This document shows, piece by piece, positions 1-8,561 of a DNA stretch of 33,946 bases. The stretch comes from Myxococcales bacterium FL481 (lineage in GTDB: Bacteria > Myxococcota_A > Polyangia > Nannocystales > Nannocystaceae): the NCBI GenBank assembly GCA_006508105.1, contig QKPP01000203.1:1-33946 (forward strand), read 5' to 3'. Positions within the stretch are counted from its first letter, which is position 1. Each line of letters starts with the position of its first letter. The notes beneath the pieces were generated by a model. The model searched no databases and was not told the DNA's origin. It saw only the letters and a program-made list of their open reading frames with translations. Made by a program: the position numbers and the translations under genes.

Positions 1-64
1 GTTCGCGATCCGCGAGGGCGGTCGGACCGTCGGCGCGGGCGTCGTGACCAAGATCATCGAGTAG
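1..64 (+). CDS. tuf: Elongation factor Tu, C-terminal end (partial)
   Basis: Only the last 20 codons and the TAG stop are inside the window; the gene begins upstream. The reading frame gives FAIREGG followed by [14 protein letters not shown], which is the near-invariant C-terminus of bacterial EF-Tu (end of domain 3). EF-Tu is the cytoplasmic GTPase that brings aminoacyl-tRNA to the ribosome. Its place four bases ahead of rpsJ matches the common str-S10 arrangement (rpsL-rpsG-fusA-tuf-rpsJ), so the str operon probably lies just upstream. The family call is sure although the piece is short. Confidence 0.95.
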   Translation, partial: FAIREGGRTVGAGVVTKIIE

Positions 65-68
65 AGTC

Positions 69-377
69 GTGCAAAACCTAAAGATCAGAATCACCCTCAA
101 GGCCTACGACCACAAGCTGATCGACCAGTCAGCGGGTGAGATTGTGGACACGGCGCGTCGCACCGGGGCCCGCGTCGTCGGACCGGTGCCGTTGCCCACG
201 AAGGTCAACAAGTACACGGTGCTCCGCGGACCGTTCATCGACAAAAAGTCGCGTGAGCAGTTCGAGGTGCGGACACACAAGCGACTCTTGGACATTTTGG
301 AACCCAACAAGCAGACGCTTGACGCCTTGATGAAGCTCGACTTGTCAGCCGGCGTTGACGTCGCAATCAAGACCTAG
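69..377 (+). CDS. rpsJ: 30S ribosomal protein S10
   Basis: 102 codons starting with GTG, only four bases after the tuf stop. The sequence has the S10 hallmarks [14 protein letters not shown] near the N-terminus, the loop [18 protein letters not shown] and the motif [14 protein letters not shown], and the length is the family norm. S10 sits in the head of the 30S subunit and in many bacteria also works with NusB in antitermination. The next gene begins four bases after this stop and is rplD, not the expected rplC; that absence is listed as a finding. Confidence 0.97.
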   Translation: MQNLKIRITLKAYDHKLIDQSAGEIVDTARRTGARVVGPVPLPTKVNKYTVLRGPFIDKKSREQFEVRTHKRLLDILEPNKQTLDALMKLDLSAGVDVAIKT

Positions 378-381
378 ACCG

Positions 382-1017
382 ATGGCCAAACTCAACGTCA
401 TCGACTTCGACGGCAACGCGGTGCGCGAGATCGACGTCACCGACTCCGTCTTCGCTGCCGAAGTCAAAGAACATCTCTTGTGGGAGGTCGTTCGCTACCA
501 GCGGGCTCACCGTAGAGCCGGTACCGCGAAGACCAAAGAGCGGGGGGAGATCACCGCGCTGAGCAAGGCGAAGATGTACCGGCAAAAGGGTACGGGAAAC
601 GCTCGTCACGGCTCGGAGCGCGCGAACATCTTCCGTGGCGGCGGCCAGGTGCACGGGCCGCGGCCTCGCAGCTACGATTTTCACGTCAACAAAAAGGCGA
701 TGGCGGGTGCCCTGCGGTCGGCGCTGTCCCTCCGCGCTCGGGAGGGCGCGTTGGTGGTGTTGAGCTCGATGGAGGTCAACGACGCCAAGACCAGGACGCT
801 CGTGGGCGCCTTGGATCGGCTGGGAGCTCGAGGCGCACTGCTGGTGGATGCCGGCGAGAACACCTCCTTGCGCCGCAGCTCTCGCAACTTGCCCGACACC
901 GACTTTCTCGATGTCCGCGGGCTGAACGTCTACGACATTTTGCGGCATCCCAAGCTGCTGATCAGCGAGGCGAGCCTGCGCAACGTGGAGACCCGGCTCG
1001 CAGGAGGACAGCGATGA
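382..1017 (+). CDS. rplD: 50S ribosomal protein L4
   Basis: 211 codons from the ATG at 382. A longer in-frame reading from 355 would run into rpsJ, and homologues begin close to MAKLNVIDFDGN. The L4 loop motifs are present: GEITALSKAKMYRQKGTGNA (about residues 52-71), then RHGS, and further on FRGGGQVHGPRPRSY. L4 binds 23S rRNA domain I, and its extended loop lines the nascent-peptide tunnel. In E. coli L4 also represses its own operon; no such leader can be judged here. It overlaps rplW by four bases (ATGA). Confidence 0.96.
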   Translation: MAKLNVIDFDGNAVREIDVTDSVFAAEVKEHLLWEVVRYQRAHRRAGTAKTKERGEITALSKAKMYRQKGTGNARHGSERANIFRGGGQVHGPRPRSYDFHVNKKAMAGALRSALSLRAREGALVVLSSMEVNDAKTRTLVGALDRLGARGALLVDAGENTSLRRSSRNLPDTDFLDVRGLNVYDILRHPKLLISEASLRNVETRLAGGQR

Positions 1018-1298
1018 ACGCCAGTGAGATCCTCGTGCGGCCGATCATCACGGAGAAGTCCAACGACTTGGAAGTCTTCGACCAGTACGTGTTTGAGGTG
1101 GCCCAAAACGCGAACAAAATTGAGATCCGCAAGGCGGTCGAGATGGCGTTCGGGGTCCGAGTCGAAGACGTGCGAACGATGGTGTGTCGCGCGGAAAAAC
1201 GACGCGTGGGCCGCTTCCGCGGCATGACGCGCAAGCGCAAAAAGGCCATCGTCCGCCTCCGTGCCGGCGACAGCATCGATTTCTTTGGGGAGCAGTAG
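1014..1298 (+). CDS. rplW: 50S ribosomal protein L23
   Basis: 94 codons. The start overlaps the rplD stop as ATGA and is preceded by a strong Shine-Dalgarno AGGAGGA near 1001-1007. The N-terminus SEILVRPIITEKS and the central YVFEVAQNANKIEIRKAVE are typical of L23, as is the basic stretch RFRGMTRKRKKAIVRL. L23 lies at the tunnel exit and is the docking site for trigger factor and SRP. Length is normal for the family. Confidence 0.96.
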   Translation: MNASEILVRPIITEKSNDLEVFDQYVFEVAQNANKIEIRKAVEMAFGVRVEDVRTMVCRAEKRRVGRFRGMTRKRKKAIVRLRAGDSIDFFGEQ

Positions 1299-1301
1299 AC
1301 G

Positions 1302-2125
<824 letters not shown>

Positions 2126-2126
<1 letters not shown>

Positions 2127-2401
2127 TGCCTCGCTCGGTTAAGAAAGGGCCGTTCGTCGACGCCCATCTGCGCAAGGCGGTCGAGTCCGCACTCGACGAA
2201 GGCAAGCGTCGTGCGGTCAAGACTTGGTCGCGCCGGTCAACGATTGTGCCCGGCTTCGTGGGTGCAAATGTGCTGGTGCACAATGGCCAGAAGTTCATCC
2301 CGGTGTACATCACCGAGAACATGGTCGGACACAAGCTCGGTGAGTTCGCGCCGACTCGGACGTTCCGAGGGCACGCCGCGGACCGAAAGGGCAAGCGTTA
2401 G
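2126..2401 (+). CDS. rpsS: 30S ribosomal protein S19
   Basis: 91 codons. [19 protein letters not shown] at the start and [40 protein letters not shown] further on are the classic S19 signature. S19 is in the 30S head, near S13, and contacts tRNA and the A-site finger. It is translationally coupled to rplB by a one-base overlap and followed two bases later by rplV. Size is normal. Confidence 0.97.
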
Positions 2402-2403
2402 TC

Positions 2404-2748
2404 ATGGCTGTCGCTCGACTGAGGCACTTGAGCATCTCGCCGCGAAAACTTCGCATTATCGCGAACATGATTCGTGGCAAGTCGGTCGTGAGCTCGATCA
2501 ACAGCTTGCGGTTCATGAACAAGTCCGGCGCACGCGAGTTTTTCAAACTCCTCGTGTCCGCGGTGGCGAACGCAGAAGACCAAGGCGGCAGCGATATCGA
2601 CGAGCTCGTCGTGAGCAAGGTTTGGGTCGACGCTGGTCCAGTGAGTCGCCGCTGGCGACCACGCGCGATGGGCCGGGGCAACCGTATCGAACGCAAGACC
2701 AGCCACATCTACCTGGAGCTCGGCGCGACCGAGGCCGGCGCACAGTAG
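2404..2748 (+). CDS. rplV: 50S ribosomal protein L22
   Basis: 114 codons. The stretch [20 protein letters not shown] and the C-terminal hook region [21 protein letters not shown] identify L22, whose beta-hairpin reaches into the exit tunnel near L4. The length agrees with the family (about 110). It begins two bases after rpsS, and the next gene, rpsC, starts eight bases after its stop. Confidence 0.96.
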   Translation: MAVARLRHLSISPRKLRIIANMIRGKSVVSSINSLRFMNKSGAREFFKLLVSAVANAEDQGGSDIDELVVSKVWVDAGPVSRRWRPRAMGRGNRIERKTSHIYLELGATEAGAQ

Positions 2749-2756
2749 GGATTCGT

Positions 2757-3437
2757 ATGGGGCAAAAAACACATCCGATCGGCTTTCGCCTGGGCGTCGT
2801 CAAGACGTGGAACTCGAAGTGGTTCGAGCAGGCCAAGTATCGCAAGTGGCTACTTGAAGATCTCCAGCTGCGCCGCTTCCTTCGCAAGCGCCTCGCCTCC
2901 GCCAGCATCGCGGAAGTGACGATGGAGCGCGCGGCGAACAAGCTGAAGATCAATATCTTCTCCGCACGCCCGGGCATCATTATCGGCAAGCGCGGTGCCG
3001 GCGTCGATCAGTTGCGCAAAGAGGTGCAACGGATGACGGACTCGGAGGTCTTTCTGAACATCCAGGAGGTCCGCAAGGCCGAGGTCAACGCCCAGCTCGT
3101 CGCCGAGAACATCTGTCAACAACTCGAGCGACGCATCGCGTTTCGTCGCGCGCTCAAACGGGCCGTACAGACCGCGATGAAGTTCGGCGCCAAGGGCATC
3201 CGCGTCAACGCGGCCGGTCGCTTGGGCAACGCCGAGATGGGGCGACGCGAGTGGTACCGCGAAGGGCGGGTACCGCTGCACACCCTTCGCGCCGACATCG
3301 ACTATGGGTTCGCCGAGGCACGAACCAGCGCCGGCACGATTGGCGTCAAGTGCTGGATTTTCAAAGGCGAGGTGCTCGGCGAACGAGCGGGAGTGGATCC
3401 CCGGTTCCCCCGCGGCGGTCGAGCGCCCCGCTCCTAA
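2757..3437 (+). CDS. rpsC: 30S ribosomal protein S3
   Basis: 226 codons from the ATG at 2757 ([16 protein letters not shown]). The open frame continues far upstream but only over rpsS and rplV, so the internal ATG is the start. A KH type 2 domain is visible with the GxxG-type loop in [20 protein letters not shown], followed by the C-terminal S3 domain ([20 protein letters not shown] and [10 protein letters not shown]). S3 forms part of the mRNA entry channel. The C-terminal tail is short and basic. Confidence 0.97.
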   Translation: MGQKTHPIGFRLGVVKTWNSKWFEQAKYRKWLLEDLQLRRFLRKRLASASIAEVTMERAANKLKINIFSARPGIIIGKRGAGVDQLRKEVQRMTDSEVFLNIQEVRKAEVNAQLVAENICQQLERRIAFRRALKRAVQTAMKFGAKGIRVNAAGRLGNAEMGRREWYREGRVPLHTLRADIDYGFAEARTSAGTIGVKCWIFKGEVLGERAGVDPRFPRGGRAPRS

Positions 3438-3461
3438 GCGGGACTTGATTGAGGTAAGGAC

Positions 3462-3878
3462 ATGCTTTCACCAGCCAGAGTCAAGTATCGCAAGGTCGGC
3501 AAAGGCCGCATGCAGGGTACCGCCAAAGGCGGGACCGAGGTCGATTTCGGCGACTACGGTCTGCAGGCGGTTGAGTGCGGGTGGCTGACGCAGCGCCAGA
3601 TCGAGGCCGCACGTATCGCGATCAACCGGCGAGTCAAACGTGGCGCGAAGCTGTTTATCCGCGTCTTCCCCGACAAGCCCATCAGCAAAAAGCCGGCGGA
3701 GACTCGCATGGGTAAAGGTAAGGGCGGACCCGAGTACTGGGTGGCCGTTATCAAGCCGGGGCGCGTGCTGTACGAGATGGAGGGCGTGTCCGAGGAGCTC
3801 GCACGCGAGGCATTCCGTCTGGCCAGCCACAAACTTCCACTCAAGACGCGCGTCGTCCGCAGGGAGCGTGCACTGTGA
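3462..3878 (+). CDS. rplP: 50S ribosomal protein L16
   Basis: 138 codons, standard length. The N-terminus [20 protein letters not shown] and the segments [20 protein letters not shown] and [20 protein letters not shown] are the L16 signature. L16 is a late-assembling protein near the A- and P-tRNA elbows. It overlaps rpmC by four bases with a GTG start. A 24-base spacer separates it from rpsC. Confidence 0.97.
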   Translation: MLSPARVKYRKVGKGRMQGTAKGGTEVDFGDYGLQAVECGWLTQRQIEAARIAINRRVKRGAKLFIRVFPDKPISKKPAETRMGKGKGGPEYWVAVIKPGRVLYEMEGVSEELAREAFRLASHKLPLKTRVVRRERAL

Positions 3879-4078
3879 AGCCGTCAGAAATTCGTGACAA
3901 GACAGACGAGGAACTCGTCGAACTCGAGCGTGAGCTTCGCGATCGATTGCTTCGTATGCGTGTCGCTCAATCGAGTTCGCGTACGGTGGACACCTCGCAG
4001 TTTTCCCGCATCCGGCGTGACATCGCACGGATCAACACCATTCGAACCGAGCGCGAGCTGGGACTTACGCGGGCGTAG
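3875..4078 (+). CDS. rpmC: 50S ribosomal protein L29
   Basis: 67 codons with a GTG start that overlaps the rplP stop (GTGA). The helical sequence [20 protein letters not shown] and the second helix [20 protein letters not shown] match L29, a two-helix protein at the tunnel exit beside L23. Size and position between L16 and S17 are classical. Confidence 0.95.
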   Translation: MKPSEIRDKTDEELVELERELRDRLLRMRVAQSSSRTVDTSQFSRIRRDIARINTIRTERELGLTRA

Positions 4079-4081
4079 AAC

Positions 4082-4381
4082 ATGAGCGAACCTGGGAACA
4101 ACACGGAAGAAGCCGTGGCGGCTGTCGAACGCCGCCGCCGCCGCCTGCAGGGCATCGTGGTGTCGGACAAGATGGACAAGACCATCGTCGTCCAAGTGAC
4201 GCGGCGATACCGGCACCCGCGCTACCGCAAGTACGTGCAAGAGCGCACGCGGTACAAAGTGCACGACGAGCAAAACACGGCCAGAAGTGGCGACCGTGTC
4301 GAGATCATTGAGACGCGGCCGTTGTCTCGTGAGAAGCGCTGGTCACTTCGCACGGTGGTGGAGAGGGCACCAATCGTATGA
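4082..4381 (+). CDS. rpsQ: 30S ribosomal protein S17
   Basis: 99 codons. The OB-fold core starts near residue 19 with [20 protein letters not shown], followed by [16 protein letters not shown] and the conserved SREKRWSL near the C-terminus. Compared with the usual 80-90 residues there is an N-terminal addition of about 15 residues, rich in Glu and Asn ([16 protein letters not shown]). S17 binds 16S rRNA early in assembly. The stop overlaps the rplN start by four bases. Confidence 0.96.
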   Translation: MSEPGNNTEEAVAAVERRRRRLQGIVVSDKMDKTIVVQVTRRYRHPRYRKYVQERTRYKVHDEQNTARSGDRVEIIETRPLSREKRWSLRTVVERAPIV

Positions 4382-4746
4382 TTCAGCCATCTTCTGTACT
4401 CGACGTCGCGGACAACACCGGTGTTCGCAAAGTCTTTTGCATCAAGGTATTGGGCGGCTCCAAGCGTCGCTACGCCAGCATCGGTGACGTGGTGGTGGTC
4501 TCGGTGCGAGATGCTCTGCCCACGAGCAAGATCAAGAAGGGCGCAGTCATGCGCGCGGTGATCGTTCGCACGAAGAACGCGGTGCGACGACTCGACGGCA
4601 GCGCCATTCGCTTCGACAACAACAGCGCCGTACTCGTTGACGCCCAAAAACAGCCGCTGGGTACCCGCATTTTCGGGCCCGTTGCTCGTGAGCTTCGCTG
4701 GCGGCGGTTCCTCAAGATCGTCAGCCTGGCCCCGGAGGTGCTCTAA
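4378..4746 (+). CDS. rplN: 50S ribosomal protein L14
   Basis: 122 codons, exactly the family size. [20 protein letters not shown], the motif [20 protein letters not shown] and [20 protein letters not shown] are typical of L14. L14 sits at the subunit interface and contributes to bridges B5 and B8. The start overlaps rpsQ by four bases and the stop overlaps the rplX start by one. Confidence 0.97.
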   Translation: MIQPSSVLDVADNTGVRKVFCIKVLGGSKRRYASIGDVVVVSVRDALPTSKIKKGAVMRAVIVRTKNAVRRLDGSAIRFDNNSAVLVDAQKQPLGTRIFGPVARELRWRRFLKIVSLAPEVL

Positions 4747-5063
4747 TGCAGCGCGTACGCAAAGGCGACCAGGTCGTCATCGTGGCTGGCAAGGACAAAG
4801 GCCAGCGGGGTTCGGTGCTCCGCGTCCTCGGGGAAAGCGACCGCGTGGTCGTGGAGGGCATCAACGTCGTCACCAAGCACATCAAGCCGACCCGTCGCAA
4901 CCAGCGTGGCGGGCTTGAGAAGCGGGAGGCGCCGATTCACCTCTCGAACGTTATGCTCGCCGACCCGACGACCGGCGAACCCACTCGGATTCGATTCAAG
5001 GTGCTCGAAAGCGGAGACAAAGTCCGTGTTTCGGTGAAGACCGGCGAGCAACTCGACAAGTAG
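4746..5063 (+). CDS. rplX: 50S ribosomal protein L24
   Basis: 105 codons. An N-terminal KOW motif is clear (VRKGDQVVIVAGKDKGQRGS, about residues 4-23), followed by RVVVEGINVVTKHIKPT and the stretch GGLEKREAPIHLSNVML that L24 proteins share. L24 initiates 50S assembly and lies near the tunnel exit. It is coupled to rplN by a one-base overlap. Confidence 0.96.
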   Translation: MQRVRKGDQVVIVAGKDKGQRGSVLRVLGESDRVVVEGINVVTKHIKPTRRNQRGGLEKREAPIHLSNVMLADPTTGEPTRIRFKVLESGDKVRVSVKTGEQLDK

Positions 5064-5072
5064 GGACACATC

Positions 5073-5726
5073 ATGGCGACAGCAACTGCGAAAGACGCCG
5101 CCAGCAAGGCGAGCAAGAGTTCTGGCTACGCGTTCCGGTTCCCGCGTACGATGGACGAACGGGTGGTTCGCACCCAGGCGGAGAGAAGCGCGCTACAAAA
5201 GCGTTACGAGACGGAGATCCGTGGGGCTCTCAAAGAAGAGTTCAGCTACGCCAACCCCCACCAGATCCCATCGATCACCAAAGTGGTCGTCAACATCGGC
5301 ATGGGCGAGGCGATCAAAACCCCCAAGTATCTCGAGCAAAGCTTCGAGTGCCTCGGCAATATCACCGGGCAGCGCCCGGTCGTGACCCGAGCTCGCCGAT
5401 CGATCGCCACCTTCAAACTGCGCGAAGGCATGAAGATCGGGTGCATGGTTACGCTGCGCCGTCAACGAATGTGGGACTTTCTTGAGCGTTTGCTGATGGT
5501 TGCGCTCCCCCGTACCCGTGACTTTCGCGGGGTGAGTCGCAAGGCGTTTGATGGGCGAGGCAACTACACGCTGGGCATCCGAGAGGCTCTCATCTTTTTG
5601 GAAGTGGACATGGAGAAGCTGGACAAGGTGCCGGGGATGAACGTTTGTATTCACACCAGTGCGCGTACCGACCAAGAGGGACGAGCATTGCTTCGGCACA
5701 TCGGTGTGCCTTTCCGGGCTGCGTAG
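5073..5726 (+). CDS. rplE: 50S ribosomal protein L5 with N-terminal extension
   Basis: 217 codons where about 180 is usual. The L5 core starts near residue 44 ([20 protein letters not shown], then [15 protein letters not shown]) and continues through [20 protein letters not shown] and [20 protein letters not shown]. The first 40 or so residues are extra, Ala/Ser/Lys-rich at first ([12 protein letters not shown]). No internal start fits the core better than the ATG at 5073, although a GTG at 5163 cannot be excluded. L5 binds 5S rRNA and forms bridge B1b with S13. rpsN should follow but does not: rpsH starts 12 bases later. Confidence 0.95.
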   Translation: MATATAKDAASKASKSSGYAFRFPRTMDERVVRTQAERSALQKRYETEIRGALKEEFSYANPHQIPSITKVVVNIGMGEAIKTPKYLEQSFECLGNITGQRPVVTRARRSIATFKLREGMKIGCMVTLRRQRMWDFLERLLMVALPRTRDFRGVSRKAFDGRGNYTLGIREALIFLEVDMEKLDKVPGMNVCIHTSARTDQEGRALLRHIGVPFRAA

Positions 5727-5738
5727 GAGGCGAACACG

Positions 5739-6137
5739 ATGTCGATGACCGATCCTATCGCCGACATGCTGACTCGCATCCGCAATGCGATCAGCGCACG
5801 ACACAACTCCGTGGCCATTCCCGGTTCCAAAATCAAGCGACGTATCGCGGAGATTTTGCAGGAAGAGGGATACATCGACAGCTACGAGTGGGAAACCAAC
5901 TCGCATCAAGGCGAGTTGCAGATCCGCTTGCGCTGGGTGACCGATCGAGCCTCCGCGATCGAGGGGCTGGCCCGTGTGAGTACACCGGGACAGCGGCGCT
6001 ACGCTCGCTCGGGGGGAATTCCGAAGGTGCGAGACGGTCTTGGAGTCATGATCGTGAGCACGTCTCAGGGTGTGATGACCGACCGCGTCGCCCGAAAAAA
6101 GGGCGTCGGCGGTGAGCTGATCTGTAGCGTCTGGTAG
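5739..6137 (+). CDS. rpsH: 30S ribosomal protein S8
   Basis: 132 codons, normal size, with a GGAGG Shine-Dalgarno at 5726-5730. The start MTDPIADMLTRIRNA and the C-terminal RKKGVGGELICSVW are diagnostic, as is the internal GGIPKVRDGLGVMIVSTSQG. S8 binds the central domain of 16S rRNA and in E. coli is the translational repressor of the spc operon. In most bacteria rpsN precedes it; here it directly follows rplE. Confidence 0.97.
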   Translation: MSMTDPIADMLTRIRNAISARHNSVAIPGSKIKRRIAEILQEEGYIDSYEWETNSHQGELQIRLRWVTDRASAIEGLARVSTPGQRRYARSGGIPKVRDGLGVMIVSTSQGVMTDRVARKKGVGGELICSVW

Positions 6138-6156
6138 ACGCGAGAGAGACGAAACA

Positions 6157-6699
6157 ATGTCGCGCATTGGCAATAGAGCGATTCAGATTCCCAAGGGGGT
6201 CAAAGTGACCACCACGGGCCAGACCATCGCGGTCAAAGGGCCCAAGGGCGAGCTGACCTTCGAGGTTCCGTCACCGATCACGTTCAAGGTCGAAGGCGAC
6301 GCCATCGGCTTTGACCGCCCCAATGACGAACCTCCCATTCGAGCCTTGCACGGCATGGCACGCGCTCGCACGCAGAATATGGTCACGGGCTGCGCGGAGG
6401 GGTTCAAACGGACGTTGGAGATCGTCGGCGTCGGGTACCGCGCCGCGGTGAAGGGGAAGAACATCGATCTGAGCCTGGGCTTCTCCCACCCCGTGTCGTA
6501 TCCGCTCCCGCCCGGCGTGACCGCGGAGGTCGACAAAGAGGGGCTGTTGCACCTCACCGCGGCCGACAAAGCGGTCGTGGGCAAGGTGGCGGCGGACATT
6601 CGCCGCTACCGGCCGCCCGAGCCCTATAAGGGCAAGGGCGTGCGGTACAAGGACGAACACATTATTCGCAAGGAAGGCAAAGCCCGCGCGAAGGGCTAG
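6157..6699 (+). CDS. rplF: 50S ribosomal protein L6
   Basis: 180 codons, normal. [19 protein letters not shown] opens the protein, the first repeat carries [13 protein letters not shown] and the second repeat carries the signature [20 protein letters not shown] (about residues 149-168). L6 lies near the sarcin-ricin loop and the factor-binding site. It begins 19 bases after rpsH and ends seven bases before rplR. Confidence 0.97.
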   Translation: MSRIGNRAIQIPKGVKVTTTGQTIAVKGPKGELTFEVPSPITFKVEGDAIGFDRPNDEPPIRALHGMARARTQNMVTGCAEGFKRTLEIVGVGYRAAVKGKNIDLSLGFSHPVSYPLPPGVTAEVDKEGLLHLTAADKAVVGKVAADIRRYRPPEPYKGKGVRYKDEHIIRKEGKARAKG

Positions 6700-6706
6700 G
6701 GTTGCC

Positions 6707-7105
6707 ATGGCCAAGCAAGATAGCAAGCTCGGGCGCGACCGTCGGCGCCGCAGCATTCGGCTCCGCGTGAGCGGGTCCGCCGAGCGCCCGCGTATGACGG
6801 TCTTTCGCAGCAACAAACACATTTACGCGCAGGTGGTCAACGACGCGGATGGCTCGGCGCTGGTGTCGGTGTCCACGTTGAGCAAGGCGCTCGCGGAGCG
6901 ACTCGCGAACTGCGAATCGAAGGTGGCTCGCGCCCAGGCCGTGGGCGAGGCGGTTGCCAAGGCGTGCGAAGAGAAGGGCATCAAGCGCGTGGTGTTCGAT
7001 CGCAACGGGTACCAGTATCGCGGAGCGGGCCCGGAGGGCGAGGGCAAGCCTACCCGCGTCGCGGCGCTCGCCGAGGCCGCGCGGGCGGCTGGGCTTGAGT
7101 TTTAA
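6707..7105 (+). CDS. rplR: 50S ribosomal protein L18
   Basis: 132 codons. The central motif [20 protein letters not shown] and the C-terminal [12 protein letters not shown] followed by [15 protein letters not shown] are typical for L18. L18 binds 5S rRNA together with L5 and L25. The N-terminal arm is basic ([14 protein letters not shown]). A segment [12 protein letters not shown] near the end is slightly longer than usual. Confidence 0.96.
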   Translation: MAKQDSKLGRDRRRRSIRLRVSGSAERPRMTVFRSNKHIYAQVVNDADGSALVSVSTLSKALAERLANCESKVARAQAVGEAVAKACEEKGIKRVVFDRNGYQYRGAGPEGEGKPTRVAALAEAARAAGLEF

Positions 7106-7120
7106 CGGAGACCTCGAACG

Positions 7121-7618
7121 ATGATCGATATTGAATCCCTTGGAGATCTTGTTGACCGCGTGGTCAACATCAACCGCGTGGCGAAGGTCGTCAAAGGCGG
7201 GCGACGCTTCGCGTTCAGCGCACTCGTAGTGGTCGGCAATGAGAACGGATGGGTGGGCGTCGGTTACGGCAAGGCCCGCGAGGTCCCTGAAGCGATCCGC
7301 AAGGCGAACGAGATCGCTCGCAAGAGCATTTTCCAGATTCCGCTCAACGGGACCAGCGTTCCCCATACCGTCATTGGTCACCACGGGGCGGCCGAGGTGT
7401 TGCTTCGCCCGGCGGGCCCCGGTACCGGTGTGATCGCCGGGGGGTCCGTTCGCGCGGTGGTGGAGTGCGCTGGGATCCACGATGTCCTGACCAAGTGCCT
7501 CGGCAGCAACAACCCGATCAACGTGGTCTACGCCACGGTGACTGCACTGAAGTCGCTTCGCAGCGCGGAGCAGATCGCCAAGCGCCGCGGTATGGCGGTC
7601 GCCGAGATGATGGAGTAG
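7121..7618 (+). CDS. rpsE: 30S ribosomal protein S5
   Basis: 165 codons, close to the family norm. The dsRNA-binding-like N-domain shows [20 protein letters not shown] and [19 protein letters not shown], and the C-domain shows [20 protein letters not shown] and [14 protein letters not shown]5 is part of the mRNA entry site and affects decoding accuracy. It is followed after two bases by rpmD. Confidence 0.97.
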   Translation: MIDIESLGDLVDRVVNINRVAKVVKGGRRFAFSALVVVGNENGWVGVGYGKAREVPEAIRKANEIARKSIFQIPLNGTSVPHTVIGHHGAAEVLLRPAGPGTGVIAGGSVRAVVECAGIHDVLTKCLGSNNPINVVYATVTALKSLRSAEQIAKRRGMAVAEMME

Positions 7619-7620
7619 TC

Positions 7621-7812
7621 ATGGCGGATCGACTAAAGGTTACGCTCGTGCGCAGCACGATCGATCGACAGGCAAGCCAAAAGGCCACGGTCAAGGGTCT
7701 GGGCCTGCGTAGGATCAACCACAGCGTTGTGCTCGAGGACACCGCCGCGATTCGCGGCATGATCCGCAAGGTCCAACACCTCGTGACCGTCGGCCCGGCG
7801 GACGACGAGTAG
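7621..7812 (+). CDS. rpmD: 50S ribosomal protein L30
   Basis: 63 codons from the ATG at 7621; the frame is open upstream only as a shadow of rpsE. The sequence [20 protein letters not shown] and [15 protein letters not shown], followed by [12 protein letters not shown], is characteristic of L30. It is a small ferredoxin-fold protein of the 50S subunit. Position between S5 and L15 is classical. Confidence 0.96.
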   Translation: MADRLKVTLVRSTIDRQASQKATVKGLGLRRINHSVVLEDTAAIRGMIRKVQHLVTVGPADDE

Positions 7813-7832
7813 ATCACTAGGAGCGCATCCTC

Positions 7833-8399
7833 ATGGGTACGACATTGCACACACTCGCGCCTCCGGCCGGCCACCGGCGGCGACGCAAACGGGTTGGTCG
7901 CGGTCCCGGCTCCGGCACCGGCAAGACCTCGGGTCGCGGTATGAAGGGGCAGCTGGCCCGACACGATTCGATGTCGGCCGCGTTCGAAGGCGGTCAGCTG
8001 CCGATTCACCGTCGCGTGCCCAAGCGCGGCTTTGTGAACATCCACCGCGTGGAGGTGTTCGGGCTGAATCTTCGCGTCCTCGATCAGGCGTTCGAAGATG
8101 GTGACGCGGTCACGCTCGAAGCGCTCCATACCCGCGGGCTGATCCCCAAGCGCGCGACGCTGGTCAAGTTGCTCGCGGACGGAGAGCTGAGCAAGAAGCT
8201 TACCGTTTCGGTGCACCGCGCGAGCGAACGCGCGCGGGCCAAGCTGGAGGCGGCCGGCGGTACGTTGGAGTTGGTCCCCGAGCGCTCGCGGTCGAAGGCG
8301 ACCGGCGACGGCGAGCCCGCAGGGGCGGATAGCGCCGAAGCGACCGGCGGTGAGGCCCCCGCCGCCGACGGTGAAACCGAGTCGACCTCGGCCGAGTAG
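7833..8399 (+). CDS. rplO: 50S ribosomal protein L15 with acidic tail
   Basis: 188 codons, about 40 more than usual. The L15 core is clear: GTTLHTLAPPAGHRRRRKRV, GRGPGSGTGKTSGRGMKGQ and FEGGQLPIHRRVPKRGF. The core ends near residue 150, and the rest is a low-complexity tail of Gly, Ala, Glu, Asp, Ser and Thr (GDGEPAGADSAEATGGEAP and on). L15 is a late-assembly 50S protein. A 162-base spacer separates it from secY, the first real gap in the cluster. Confidence 0.96.
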   Translation: MGTTLHTLAPPAGHRRRRKRVGRGPGSGTGKTSGRGMKGQLARHDSMSAAFEGGQLPIHRRVPKRGFVNIHRVEVFGLNLRVLDQAFEDGDAVTLEALHTRGLIPKRATLVKLLADGELSKKLTVSVHRASERARAKLEAAGGTLELVPERSRSKATGDGEPAGADSAEATGGEAPAADGETESTSAE

Positions 8400-8561
8400 G
8401 ACAAGATGGCGATCTCGGGGCGATGCACGGCTTGCACGAGCACTCGCCCCGGAGCGCAGACCAGCACGGCCCCCATGGAACCGCGGAGTTGGCGCTCTAG
8501 GCGGCGGGGGGTAGCATGTCAGATGGCCCCGTAGCGCGGGCAGGATAGTCGACAACGAGTC
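8400..8561 (+). other. rplO-secY spacer with a stem-loop
   Basis: 162 bases without a credible gene. An inverted repeat joins CTCGGGGCGA (8414-8423) with TCGCCCCGGAG (8444-8454): a stem of about ten pairs with one bulged base and a loop of about 20. No T-run follows, so it is not a plain intrinsic terminator. It could be an attenuator, an mRNA processing site or a structure that lowers the yield of the following secY. The function is inferred only from position. Confidence 0.4.
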
